6,807 nt of DNA from Planctomycetota bacterium (GTDB lineage: Bacteria > Planctomycetota > UBA11346): contig CANETI010000141.1 of NCBI GenBank assembly GCA_947440715.1, positions 1 to 6,807 of the forward strand, given 5' to 3'. Both the position numbers and the translations under genes were made by a program. This document shows positions 1-6,099 of this stretch, in pieces; the stretch's first letter is position 1, and every line of letters begins with the position of its first letter. The notes beneath the pieces are model-generated. The model was not told the origin of the DNA. It saw nothing but the letters and a program-made list of their open reading frames with translations, and did no database searches.

Positions 1-344
1 CAGACTTAGGCTTAGAAAATCGCGCTTTTGATCAACGTCAGTCTGATTTTTCCGTGCGTTGGGATGGCTACCTACAACCCTTGTTCAGTGAAAAATATCT
101 TATCACACTTCGTAGCGACGCGGGTGTTCGTTTGCATATCGACAATAAATTATTAATTGATGCCTGGAATGCTGATCGCATTGGTGACCATCAAGCGTCC
201 ATCAATTTAGACGCCAGTAAACGCCACCAATTACGGGTTGAATACCGCCAACCAAAATCCGGCATGCTCATTCGCCTGAGTTGGGTAAGTCCAAGCCAAA
301 GTCCAGAAATCATTCCTGTTGAGCGTTTTTCTACCGATAAATAA
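1..344 (+). CDS. PA14 domain protein, C-terminal end (5' truncated by the window edge)
   Basis: The reading frame is open from the left edge (first whole codon at base 3) to a TAA at 342-344, giving the last 113 residues of a longer protein. A GTG at 54 could serve as a start, but the reading continues sensibly upstream of it and a start there would cut the domain, so I treat the gene as partial. The visible part matches the core of a PA14 domain: FSVRWDGYLQP, then a LRSDAGVRLHIDNKLLIDAW stretch, a hydrophobic GDHQASINLDA strand, HQLRVEYRQ, LSWVSPSQ and the closing IIPVERF. PA14 is a beta-barrel carbohydrate-binding module found in glycosidases, adhesins and many large PVC surface proteins. 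It is therefore probably an extracellular or envelope protein, but its main catalytic or structural part lies outside the window. The next gene starts 18 bp downstream in the same frame. Confidence 0.88.
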   Translation, partial: DLGLENRAFDQRQSDFSVRWDGYLQPLFSEKYLITLRSDAGVRLHIDNKLLIDAWNADRIGDHQASINLDASKRHQLRVEYRQPKSGMLIRLSWVSPSQSPEIIPVERFSTDK

Positions 345-362
345 TGTTAGACGAATCAAATC

Positions 363-833
363 ATGGTCCCTAAAATTGCCGATGTCATTTTGACATTTAA
401 AAAGCCAGGCGAGAAAAATCAGGCGTTATTAATTCATCAGCTAACAACTCTGGGGGTTGTTGGTCGCGACATCTTAATTCAAGTATGGAATGACTCGATG
501 GCAATCGAAGCGAAAAGATGGGCTATTTCTGGGCTTGGCAATTTCAATGATCTGCGAACCAGAAAGATACTGAAAACGTCTCTGTTGGATAATGCGATGT
601 CAATTCGACTGCATGGCATACGTGCAATAAACAAAATTGGCGACAAACGACTTGGAATCGGCCTCTTGCCATTAATTAATGACGCAAGTGGTGGAATCCG
701 TATAAATGCACTCGATGTTATAGTAGGATTACGGGTGTCAGGCTGGAAAAAGGCAGTAAATAAATGCCTCGCTGATCCTAAGATGTATGTCCGAAAACGC
801 GCTCAATTTTATTCGACATCGTACGCCGTCTAG
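363..833 (+). CDS. Small HEAT-repeat protein
   Basis: A 156-residue protein with no signal peptide and no membrane segment. From about residue 48 to 147 it reads as three to four degenerate HEAT (PBS-lyase-like) units of about 30 residues: AIEAKRWAISGLGNF, SIRLHGIRAINKIGD, GIRINALDVIVGL and MYVRKRAQF each show the A/R-rich second-helix pattern typical of these repeats. Such repeats form alpha-solenoids for protein contacts; no catalytic motif is visible, so the partner and role are unknown. ATG 363 is the first Met after the in-frame TAG at 348, and no Shine-Dalgarno sequence precedes it. It lies 18 bp after the PA14 gene in the same frame, so it may be co-transcribed with it. Alternatively it is a piece of a larger decayed gene, since PVC genomes carry long proteins with HEAT blocks. 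Codon use is AT-rich like the PA14 gene. The HEAT assignment rests on pattern only. Confidence 0.6.
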   Translation: MVPKIADVILTFKKPGEKNQALLIHQLTTLGVVGRDILIQVWNDSMAIEAKRWAISGLGNFNDLRTRKILKTSLLDNAMSIRLHGIRAINKIGDKRLGIGLLPLINDASGGIRINALDVIVGLRVSGWKKAVNKCLADPKMYVRKRAQFYSTSYAV

Positions 834-1480
834 TCAGACGCTTTATGGATTCCGATAACGAATTTTCTTATACCTAACAACATAGTTACGTTAGCCCTGT
901 GACCCTGTGGTTAAAATTGAAGAGCAGAAGAATTAATTTCCAGTGATGGCGTTTATTTAGTCTATTCGCCATTTATTTGATCTGTGTTAAAACAGCAACC
1001 GCTGGCCTGGGGCCAGCGGTTGGTAGGAGGACTTCCGAGTTTGCCGGACTGCAGCCGTGAGGCGTCATCCAGAAGCAGCAGGACTTTTGCCAGGGTATTA
1101 GGCGATGTGGGTCTCCCAGCGCTCTGGTGATGTGCACCCGGTGGGCTCGGTGTTTTTTCCTACTGAAGGATACCTCGCAATTTTGCTCGCTGTCAACAAA
1201 AGGTTATACAAGGAAACAGTCGCGAAATCCCAGTGAATCTATGGTTTTTTATACGGACTTTCGCTTCCGCTTTGACCTGTGCTTTTCGTCTTTTTGGTCT
1301 CTTAGCAATTACCCTTCGTCTGTTCCTGTTCGATAGAGAATTAACTTAGGTGAGGCCGTCCGTTTTAGGAAGCATGGAGAGGGAATTGTCCTGAGCGTGT
1401 GAAGAAACTTTGCACGGGTACCCGACGTGTACGATCCTGGTTATTTTGTATTTCTGCAAATGAACATCCGAATGTCGGCG
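834..1480. other. 647-bp stretch without a convincing gene
   Basis: It lies between two converging transcription units. Short frames exist on both strands (for example 1127-1336 on +, and a minus frame ending near 958 that includes LAKVLLLLDDASRL), but none has a ribosome binding site, a recognisable domain or a plausible composition. Roughly 990-1150 is GC-richer than its flanks and contains several inverted repeats, including a perfect 12-bp hairpin (996-1022). Bases 1258-1330 are strongly pyrimidine-rich on the + strand. A 10-bp palindrome, CGGGTACCCG, lies near 1417-1426. The stretch could hold the 3' untranslated regions of the converging genes, a structured RNA or an old mobile-element remnant. 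I cannot choose among these. Confidence 0.55.
996..1022 (-). terminator. Perfect 12-bp hairpin, possible minus-strand terminator
   Basis: The arms CAACCGCTGGCC (996-1007) and GGCCAGCGGTTG (1011-1022) are exact reverse complements separated by the 3-base loop TGG. Read on the minus strand the hairpin is followed by CTGTTTTAAC, a short T run starting two bases after the stem. On the + strand no T run follows. It could end transcription coming from the FecR-LamG gene, although the stop codon is about 460 bp away, which is long for a 3' UTR. It could equally be a protein-binding palindrome or a mobile-element end. Confidence 0.35.
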
Positions 1481-3025
1481 TCATTTCTCAGGCATTATTG
1501 CCAGCTCGTTAATTTCCTCGGCGAGCAACGGGCGAGAAAAAATGACACATTCATCAATGAGTCCATCCCACACATCAGCACCGTTGAAGTTGGTGCCAAG
1601 CCACCACGCTGTTGTTGCTTGGCGATCAAGTCCGGGGCTTGATATCGCAGCGACCTGTTTGCCATCACGATACAATAATAATTGCGTGCCGTCGACGACC
1701 ACAGCGACATGGTGCCAGACATTGAGTGTAAGAGGCTGAGTATCGCGACATCGTTGCTGCGTGCCGAGATGGTCGCGTATCGTCGCTTGTAGGTGGCCAT
1801 TTGCCGAATCGAAACCGAGTTGCAGAGAGGTGTTCATGGCCTGATGGAGAAAAATAATCCCGCCATCCGCGCGAGCATCTGCGCGTACCCATGCGATAAA
1901 GGTACAGGTACCGTTTGCTAAAACAGGGGGCTGAGAAAAATAAGCGCCACGGCCCATAGATTTACCCGCCACACGTAGCGCATTGCCTAATACTCCTGTG
2001 GACGAGGGAATACGTGAACCAGGACCTAACAGGATTTGTCCGGGTGTTTGCCCAACCGTATCACGTAAAGAGCCATCATCCGTTACAGCAAAGCGATAAT
2101 AAGAGACAGGAGCTAAAGAGCGGATAAATTTGGGGTAATTGCTGATTGGTTCATCAAACGAGCGGAAAAAACGTTCTTTGTCCATGGTTATGCCGGCGGG
2201 CTGTAACGAAGGATCGGCAACCCGTGCGGCTTGTTCGGTCGCTAATAACATATGTTGCCCAGGGGGACTCATGGTTGAACGTACATTAACTAAGCCTTTG
2301 AAGACATGAACTTCACTGTTGCCATCCGGAGTAACATCAACGCCGAATTCGGTGCCTAAATCAATGACTTCAGCTTCCGGTGTATGGATGGTAAATCCGA
2401 CACCCGTTGGTGGCACTTGCGAGGATAATCGTCCCATAGTTAACGTTAGACTGTTATTATTTGACAGGGTGAAGCGTGCGGGGGATTCCACCAGGACGGT
2501 GACGCCATTATCGTAGGTAAAAGACAATAATCCGGTACGTAATTCGTACGTGTCAGCAGTTAGCACGTCAGCAGTCCAAGCGTGTTGCTGTTGTAATAAT
2601 TCGACATGTGCACGATTGGTAATGCGAGCAACGACAGGACCAGTGGTGGTGGTATTTGACCAAACGAAACCGAATATTAGCAATAACAGACAGGCAGCTA
2701 GAGCCGATATAGCTGACAGAGCTGAGCTTAGGCTGCGCCAAGTCCCAGATTTCGATACGGCGCGCGGCGATCGTGTTCGTATCGGTGGCGCTACGTTATC
2801 TGCGTTAGTTGCGGCATCAGGCGATAAGACAACCCCGTGTTCATACGACAGGGCCGTGTGTACAGAACAGAAATCTAAATAGAGTGACCGCGCTGCGGGA
2901 TCATTGGTGAGTCGTTGATTGAGCTCATCACGTTCTTGCTGCGATAAAGTACCATCGAAACAGGCAGTAAATAATTCGCGTAATGGCGCATCAGTATCGA
3001 TGGCTCTTGGTGCACTGCTGTTCAT
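1481..3025 (-). CDS. Membrane anti-sigma-like protein with FecR and LamG domains
   Basis: A 514-residue protein, probably the partner and regulator of the sigma factor encoded just upstream. The N-terminus (about residues 14-62) has the short helical pattern seen in PVC FecR proteins: ELFTACFDGTLSQQERDELN, then DPAARSLYLDFCSVHTAL. No zinc-binding HxxxCxxC is visible. One transmembrane helix follows at about 103-122 (ISALAACLLLLIFGFVW), placing residues 1-100 in the cytoplasm and the rest outside. Residues 210-250 carry the FecR signature (TIHTPEAEVIDLGTEFGV, then VHVFKGLVNV). Residues 305-510 form a LamG/concanavalin-like domain with FIAWVRAD, WHHVAVVVDGTQLLLYRDGK and a GLIDECVIFSRPLLAEEI ending. 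I chose ATG 3025 rather than the TTG at 3058 because it forms an ATGA overlap with the sigma-factor stop, which suggests translational coupling; GGTGG just upstream is at most a weak ribosome binding site. FecR proteins relay surface signals to ECF sigma factors; the ligand here is unknown. Confidence 0.88.
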   Translation of the reverse strand: MNSSAPRAIDTDAPLRELFTACFDGTLSQQERDELNQRLTNDPAARSLYLDFCSVHTALSYEHGVVLSPDAATNADNVAPPIRTRSPRAVSKSGTWRSLSSALSAISALAACLLLLIFGFVWSNTTTTGPVVARITNRAHVELLQQQHAWTADVLTADTYELRTGLLSFTYDNGVTVLVESPARFTLSNNNSLTLTMGRLSSQVPPTGVGFTIHTPEAEVIDLGTEFGVDVTPDGNSEVHVFKGLVNVRSTMSPPGQHMLLATEQAARVADPSLQPAGITMDKERFFRSFDEPISNYPKFIRSLAPVSYYRFAVTDDGSLRDTVGQTPGQILLGPGSRIPSSTGVLGNALRVAGKSMGRGAYFSQPPVLANGTCTFIAWVRADARADGGIIFLHQAMNTSLQLGFDSANGHLQATIRDHLGTQQRCRDTQPLTLNVWHHVAVVVDGTQLLLYRDGKQVAAISSPGLDRQATTAWWLGTNFNGADVWDGLIDECVIFSRPLLAEEINELAIMPEK

Positions 3026-3552
3026 GGTGCCACCGACTTCGATTGCTGGCGAATACAATCAACCAGCGCTGCTCGAGCACGAAATAATAATTGTTTAATG
3101 GCATTAACATTGCGGCCAAATTGTTCCGCCAAGGTCTCTAAATCAGCGTCGTCTTGGTAACGAATACGCAAAATCTCACGGTGTCGTTCGTTCAAATGTT
3201 CGAGACAGGAATGTAGTAATCGCGCTTGCTGGTCGACCAGCGGGTCGCGTTCTTCTGCCTCTGTAGCTAATAGCGAAACTAGCGCATCATCAAAGACCAA
3301 CCGTTGACGATGTTGACGCTGACGATGAGCCAAAGCCTGAAAATGGGCGATGCGTAACATCCACGCGGCAAAATTTGTACCCAGCGTAAAAGAACTGGCC
3401 TTTTGCCACAGCACCATGTTGGTTTCCTGCATCACATCGCGTGCTTGATCTGGATCTCCTAACAACGACAGCGAATACGCATACAACCGCCCTTGATGCG
3501 CGGTGAGCAATTGCACAAAGGCGAGATGGTCGTCGGGGTGATCAAGCTGCAT
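3022..3552 (-). CDS. ECF-type RNA polymerase sigma factor, Rhodopirellula/Verrucomicrobium type
   Basis: A 176-residue sigma-70 family factor, a normal ECF length with regions 2 and 4 only. Region 2 covers about residues 12-80: LLTAHQGRLYAYSLSLLGD, the core-binding DQARDVMQETNMVLWQK and the -10 recognition segment GTNFAAWMLRIAHFQALAHR. The linker LVFDDALVSLLATEAEERDP is typical of the family described from Rhodopirellula and Verrucomicrobium. Region 4 covers about residues 112-168: CLEHLNERHREILRIRY, then a helix-turn-helix LETLAEQFGRNVNAIKQLLF that should read the -35 element. ATG 3552 is the first start after an in-frame TAG nine bases upstream; there is no Shine-Dalgarno sequence, but a short inverted repeat sits directly in front. 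Its stop overlaps the start of the FecR-LamG gene by four bases, so the two are almost certainly made together. It should activate promoters in response to that membrane partner; the target genes cannot be seen here. Confidence 0.92.
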   Translation of the reverse strand: MQLDHPDDHLAFVQLLTAHQGRLYAYSLSLLGDPDQARDVMQETNMVLWQKASSFTLGTNFAAWMLRIAHFQALAHRQRQHRQRLVFDDALVSLLATEAEERDPLVDQQARLLHSCLEHLNERHREILRIRYQDDADLETLAEQFGRNVNAIKQLLFRARAALVDCIRQQSKSVAP

Positions 3553-3553
3553 G

Positions 3554-3569
3554 GTTATCTATACATAAC
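3554..3569 (-). promoter_or_regulatory. Short inverted repeat directly before the sigma-factor start
   Basis: GTTAT and ATAAC form perfect 5-bp arms around a 6-base spacer, ending one base before the sigma-factor ATG. In this position it could be an operator or a weak RNA hairpin affecting translation, and the AT-rich centre could also contribute to a -10 element. The arms are short enough to arise by chance. Confidence 0.25.
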
Positions 3570-3670
3570 ACAGAAACGAGCATGGTTACGGTACTAATTT
3601 TCTTCTGCCCAACACCGCTTCGTTTCAACGTGAGGTCCATACGCGATGATTGTCGTCACGCAGCGTTGGC

Positions 3671-3766
3671 TAGTCGCCAAAACTACTAGTCGCCGAAACT
3701 ATAAGTCGCCGAAACTATAAGTCGCCGAAACTATAAGTCGCCGAAACTATAAGTCGCCGAAACGAC
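3671..3766. repeat. Tandem array of six 16-bp units overlapping the coiled-coil gene's 3' end
   Basis: Six consecutive 16-base units of the form AAGTCGCCGAAACTAT fill 3671-3766 without gaps. Units at 3703-3718, 3719-3734 and 3735-3750 are identical. The unit at 3687-3702 differs at its first base, the unit at 3671-3686 differs at three, and the unit at 3751-3766 differs in its last three bases because it is coding sequence. Read on the minus strand each unit is TTTCGGCGACTTATAG or close to it, that is, the gene's last codons (Phe-Gly-Asp-Leu) plus its TAG. The array therefore looks like repeated duplication of the gene's extreme 3' end into the spacer before the sigma-factor gene. Units farthest from the gene are the most diverged. 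Confidence 0.95.
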
Positions 3767-4841
3767 CTTTAGGTTTTTCGGCTGCTGGCGCGGGTTTATC
3801 GCTCGGCTTGTCGCTGGTCGAAGGTTTTTTACCTGCGGCAGTCGCGGCATCTTCGCTTGTCGGTTTGCCCGTGAGTTCTTCCAATTGTTTTTTCAATCCG
3901 GGCAAATCTTTTTTCGCTTTATCCAATGTTACTTTGTATTTCTCCAGGCGTTCCTCCGCGGCGGCTAATTCACGCTCGGATTTCTTTTGTTCGGCGTTAG
4001 CTTTGCTGTAAGTCGCATTGGCTTCACTCAATGCCGCCTGATCATTTTTTTCGTTCTGCTGCGAACGATTGTTTTGTTGCTGTTTACTGCGTTCTTCCGC
4101 GCGTTTGCCGAGGCTTTCAATGCGATTTTTCGCGCCAGCGGCATCCGATTTCGATTTGGCGACGTTCCCTTTGGCCTCATCGCGTTGTGCCGTGTATTCG
4201 GCAACTTTCGTTTCGGCGTTTTTTATGGTGTATTCAGCATCGCGAATTTGCTGTTCAAGACGGGAGGCGGAACTGTTTTGAATAATTTTATTTTTTGCCA
4301 GTTCGGCTTCTTCTTTGGTCATAATGGTGCCACCGAGGCTGACTTTACCAGTTTTTGCTAAGTATTCATCTTGGCTAATCCAGACACTGTTTTCATCTTT
4401 AACGAATCCAAGATCATTATAGAGCTTCGCGACAATGGGATTATTAGTATCAATTTTTTCAGCCATCTTCGTGTGATGGAGTGATTGTTCAACGAGTGCT
4501 CGTTCATAACACCAACGTGCTAACACACATTGGGATAAAACATTTTCGGGCGTCTCTGCGGCGCGAGTTTTATATTGCTCAATCAATGCCGGAACTTCTT
4601 TACGAGAAGTGATAGTAGATTTTTGCAGCGTGATGGTGCTCTCAACGGCTTTATGGCGAATCATGATCACCCGTTTGAGTTGCACGGTGGTATCAGTTTC
4701 TTGTGAGATGTCGCCCGTTATGAGATCACCCGACGTGATGCGAATTTCGACGGCAGCATCTAATGTGGTAGTTCCACATAAGCTCAAGAGCGTACCAACG
4801 AGTAGCGTTAAGGCAGTGCGGGCGGGGGCGGTGCGTGTCAT
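3747..4841 (-). CDS. Secreted coiled-coil protein with TPR-like segment, function unknown
   Basis: A 364-residue protein. Residues 1-30 form a Sec signal peptide: basic MTRTAPAR, hydrophobic LTLLVGTLLSL, and a likely cleavage near TLDAA-VE. The cysteine at 22 is preceded by Leu, so a lipobox is unlikely. Residues 31-85 (VEIRITSGDLITGDISQETD onward) look like a small beta domain of the kind found at the N-terminus of PVC secreted proteins. Residues 96-165 contain a TPR-like helical hairpin (VLARWCYERALVEQSLHHTK, then NDLGFVKDENSVWISQDEYL), a pattern common in planctomycete hypothetical proteins. Residues 176-325 are a long, charged, Ala/Glu/Lys/Gln-rich coiled coil. Residues 326-358 are a disordered Pro/Lys/Ser tail, ending GRFGDL. 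ATG 4841 is supported by AGGA seven bases upstream. It is probably periplasmic or envelope-associated and structural or scaffolding. I recognise no named family and no catalytic residues. The last codons lie inside a 16-bp tandem array. Confidence 0.85.
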   Translation of the reverse strand: MTRTAPARTALTLLVGTLLSLCGTTTLDAAVEIRITSGDLITGDISQETDTTVQLKRVIMIRHKAVESTITLQKSTITSRKEVPALIEQYKTRAAETPENVLSQCVLARWCYERALVEQSLHHTKMAEKIDTNNPIVAKLYNDLGFVKDENSVWISQDEYLAKTGKVSLGGTIMTKEEAELAKNKIIQNSSASRLEQQIRDAEYTIKNAETKVAEYTAQRDEAKGNVAKSKSDAAGAKNRIESLGKRAEERSKQQQNNRSQQNEKNDQAALSEANATYSKANAEQKKSERELAAAEERLEKYKVTLDKAKKDLPGLKKQLEELTGKPTSEDAATAAGKKPSTSDKPSDKPAPAAEKPKGRFGDL

Positions 4842-5109
4842 ATTATATTCCTAGCGGTAATTCGAGCTGAGATGGTAGTCAGGTCAGCGTGAAGAAAGCA
4901 TGAGCATCATGGCGCGGATCGGGGATATACGTGCCCTGACATAGGTTAATACGGCATAGCCTGTCTTTATTCCAAACAAAAGCCAAGCGAAGATTCGTCC
5001 AACCTCCTTACTCGGCAAATGGTCTCGTTTTATTGGCAGCGATGTGCATGGCCTTGGCTTGTGGGGACTCGGCCATTGAGCCGACAAAACAGGTTCGGAC
5101 GATGCACTC
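4842..5109. other. Divergent intergenic region
   Basis: This 268-bp space separates the minus-strand coiled-coil gene from the + strand PhzF-like gene, so it must hold the promoters of both, or at least of the former. I could not find a convincing -35/-10 pair on either strand. The open frames across it look like chance. Confidence 0.5.
4849..4852 (-). promoter_or_regulatory. Ribosome binding site for the coiled-coil gene
   Basis: AGGA on the minus strand, followed by the 7-base AT-only spacer ATATAAT and then ATG 4841. This fixes the start and contrasts with the sigma-factor gene, which has no such motif. Confidence 0.65.
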
Positions 5110-5925
5110 ATGTCAATTCCGCTTTATCTCGTTGATGCCTTTGCCGACCAACCATTCACCGGTAATCCAGCAGCCGTGTGTCTACTTGAAAACGCCCAGG
5201 ACACCAACTGGATGCAGCAGGTCGCAGCGGAAATGGCGCAAGCTGAAACGGCTTTTGTTACTCATCGTTCGAGTGGTAAGGCATTAGACCGTAATAGTTT
5301 AAGCGATTGGGACTTACGTTGGTTTACGCCGCTCACGGAAGTCGATTTATGCGGGCATGCGACCTTAGCGGCAGCGCATGTCCTTGGCCAATTAGGGCGT
5401 GCACCGATGGACCGAGCCATCAATTTTCACACTCGTAGCGGTATTTTGCGCGCCACTCCGAGCATAGCTCAGGTGGTACTCGACTTTCCTGCCGTCGTCC
5501 TTCGGCCGGTGGCTCCTCCAGAAGCATTAATTCCAGCGCTTGGTGTACAGCCTTTGAATGTCTGGAGTGCCGGTCCCGACATCGTGGTTGAGGTCGCCGA
5601 TGCCGCGTTAGTCATCGACCTCATGCCCGACTTGGAACAGTTGCGGTATTGTGCCCAACGCGGCATTGGCGTCACCGCGCGCGGCACTGATGGCGCAGAC
5701 GTGGTTTCGCGTTTTTTCGCCCCAGCAGCAGGCATCCCAGAGGACGCGGTGACGGGATCGTTGCACTGCGCCATTGGACCTTACTGGGCACGTCGCTTAC
5801 GGCGGGACCGTTTACGCTGCCGTCAGGCTTCTCCACGAGGAGGTTGGCTTGATGTCCAAATCCAAGGGGAACGAGTCATGTTGAGCGGACAAGCACGTAC
5901 CGTGATGGTTGGTGCCTGGCTGTAA
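5110..5925 (+). CDS. PhzF-family isomerase/epimerase-like protein
   Basis: A 271-residue protein close to the usual 260-300 of the PhzF/YddE family, which has the two-lobed diaminopimelate epimerase fold. Signature blocks occur in order: VDAFADQPFTGNPAAV (8-23), AEMAQAETAFV with the likely catalytic acid Glu46, LRWFTPLTEVDLCGHATLAA (69-88), GVTARGTDGADVVSRFFAP (186-204), then GIPEDAVTGSLHCAIGPYW (207-225) and the C-terminal QASPRGGWLDV. PhzF itself isomerises trans-2,3-dihydro-3-hydroxyanthranilate in phenazine synthesis, but no other phenazine gene is present, and most family members outside phenazine clusters have unknown substrates. It is therefore probably a cytoplasmic small-molecule isomerase rather than a phenazine enzyme. 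ATG 5110 is the first start after an in-frame TGA at 5077; no clear Shine-Dalgarno sequence precedes it. Its base composition is visibly richer in G+C than the PA14 and HEAT genes at the left edge. An AraC-family regulator follows. Confidence 0.92.
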   Translation: MSIPLYLVDAFADQPFTGNPAAVCLLENAQDTNWMQQVAAEMAQAETAFVTHRSSGKALDRNSLSDWDLRWFTPLTEVDLCGHATLAAAHVLGQLGRAPMDRAINFHTRSGILRATPSIAQVVLDFPAVVLRPVAPPEALIPALGVQPLNVWSAGPDIVVEVADAALVIDLMPDLEQLRYCAQRGIGVTARGTDGADVVSRFFAPAAGIPEDAVTGSLHCAIGPYWARRLRRDRLRCRQASPRGGWLDVQIQGERVMLSGQARTVMVGAWL

Positions 5926-5991
5926 TTGAGCAGCGCTTTTAAACGCTCGCACCAGTCGAGCACCGCTCATCACAGCGACCAGTAAGCGGGC

Positions 5992-6013
5992 GTATGAGGT
6001 AAAGTGCTCATAC
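5992..6013. promoter_or_regulatory. 7-bp inverted repeat upstream of the AraC-family gene
   Basis: GTATGAG (5992-5998) and CTCATAC (6007-6013) are perfect reverse complements separated by 8 bases. The site lies 67 bp after the PhzF-like stop and 87 bp before the AraC-family start, a suitable place for an operator. No T run follows, so it is unlikely to be an intrinsic terminator. AraC-type regulators usually bind direct repeats, so a different regulator or chance is possible. Confidence 0.3.
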
Positions 6014-6086
6014 CGTGGTGGAAAATAAACGGCTAAGGTTCTCGGATATTGTCTCAAGACAGGTGTTCGCAGTGATGCCCCGATTC

Positions 6087-6092
6087 AGGAGA
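6087..6092 (+). promoter_or_regulatory. Ribosome binding site for the AraC-family gene
   Basis: AGGAGA followed by a 7-base spacer and ATG 6100. An in-frame TGA at 6073 rules out an earlier start, so this motif settles the start codon. Confidence 0.75.
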
Positions 6093-6099
6093 ACCCGCC

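Noticed and set aside
827..840. CGTCT/AGACG hairpin over the HEAT gene's stop as a terminator
   Set aside because: Only five base pairs and a short TTT after it; too weak to call.
1127..1336. 69-residue + strand open frame
   Set aside because: No ribosome binding site, no recognisable domain and an odd Cys/Phe/Ser-rich composition that follows the pyrimidine-rich DNA; likely chance.
2550..2882. 110-residue + strand open frame opposite the FecR-LamG gene
   Set aside because: It lies wholly antisense to a gene with clear domains, and its Cys- and Ser-rich composition is that of a shadow frame.
3643..3661. Possible hairpin in the spacer before the sigma-factor gene
   Set aside because: The stem needs a bulge and has no T run on either strand, so it is not a credible terminator.
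3671..3766. CRISPR array
   Set aside because: The units are 16 bp and directly contiguous with no unique spacers, and no cas gene is present.
3987..4361. 124-residue Phe-rich + strand open frame
   Set aside because: It is the antisense shadow of the Glu/Lys-rich coiled coil, which produces Phe/Leu-rich pseudo-membrane sequence on the other strand.
4884..5111. 75-residue minus-strand frame in the divergent spacer
   Set aside because: No ribosome binding site or domain, and it would occupy the promoter region of the flanking genes.
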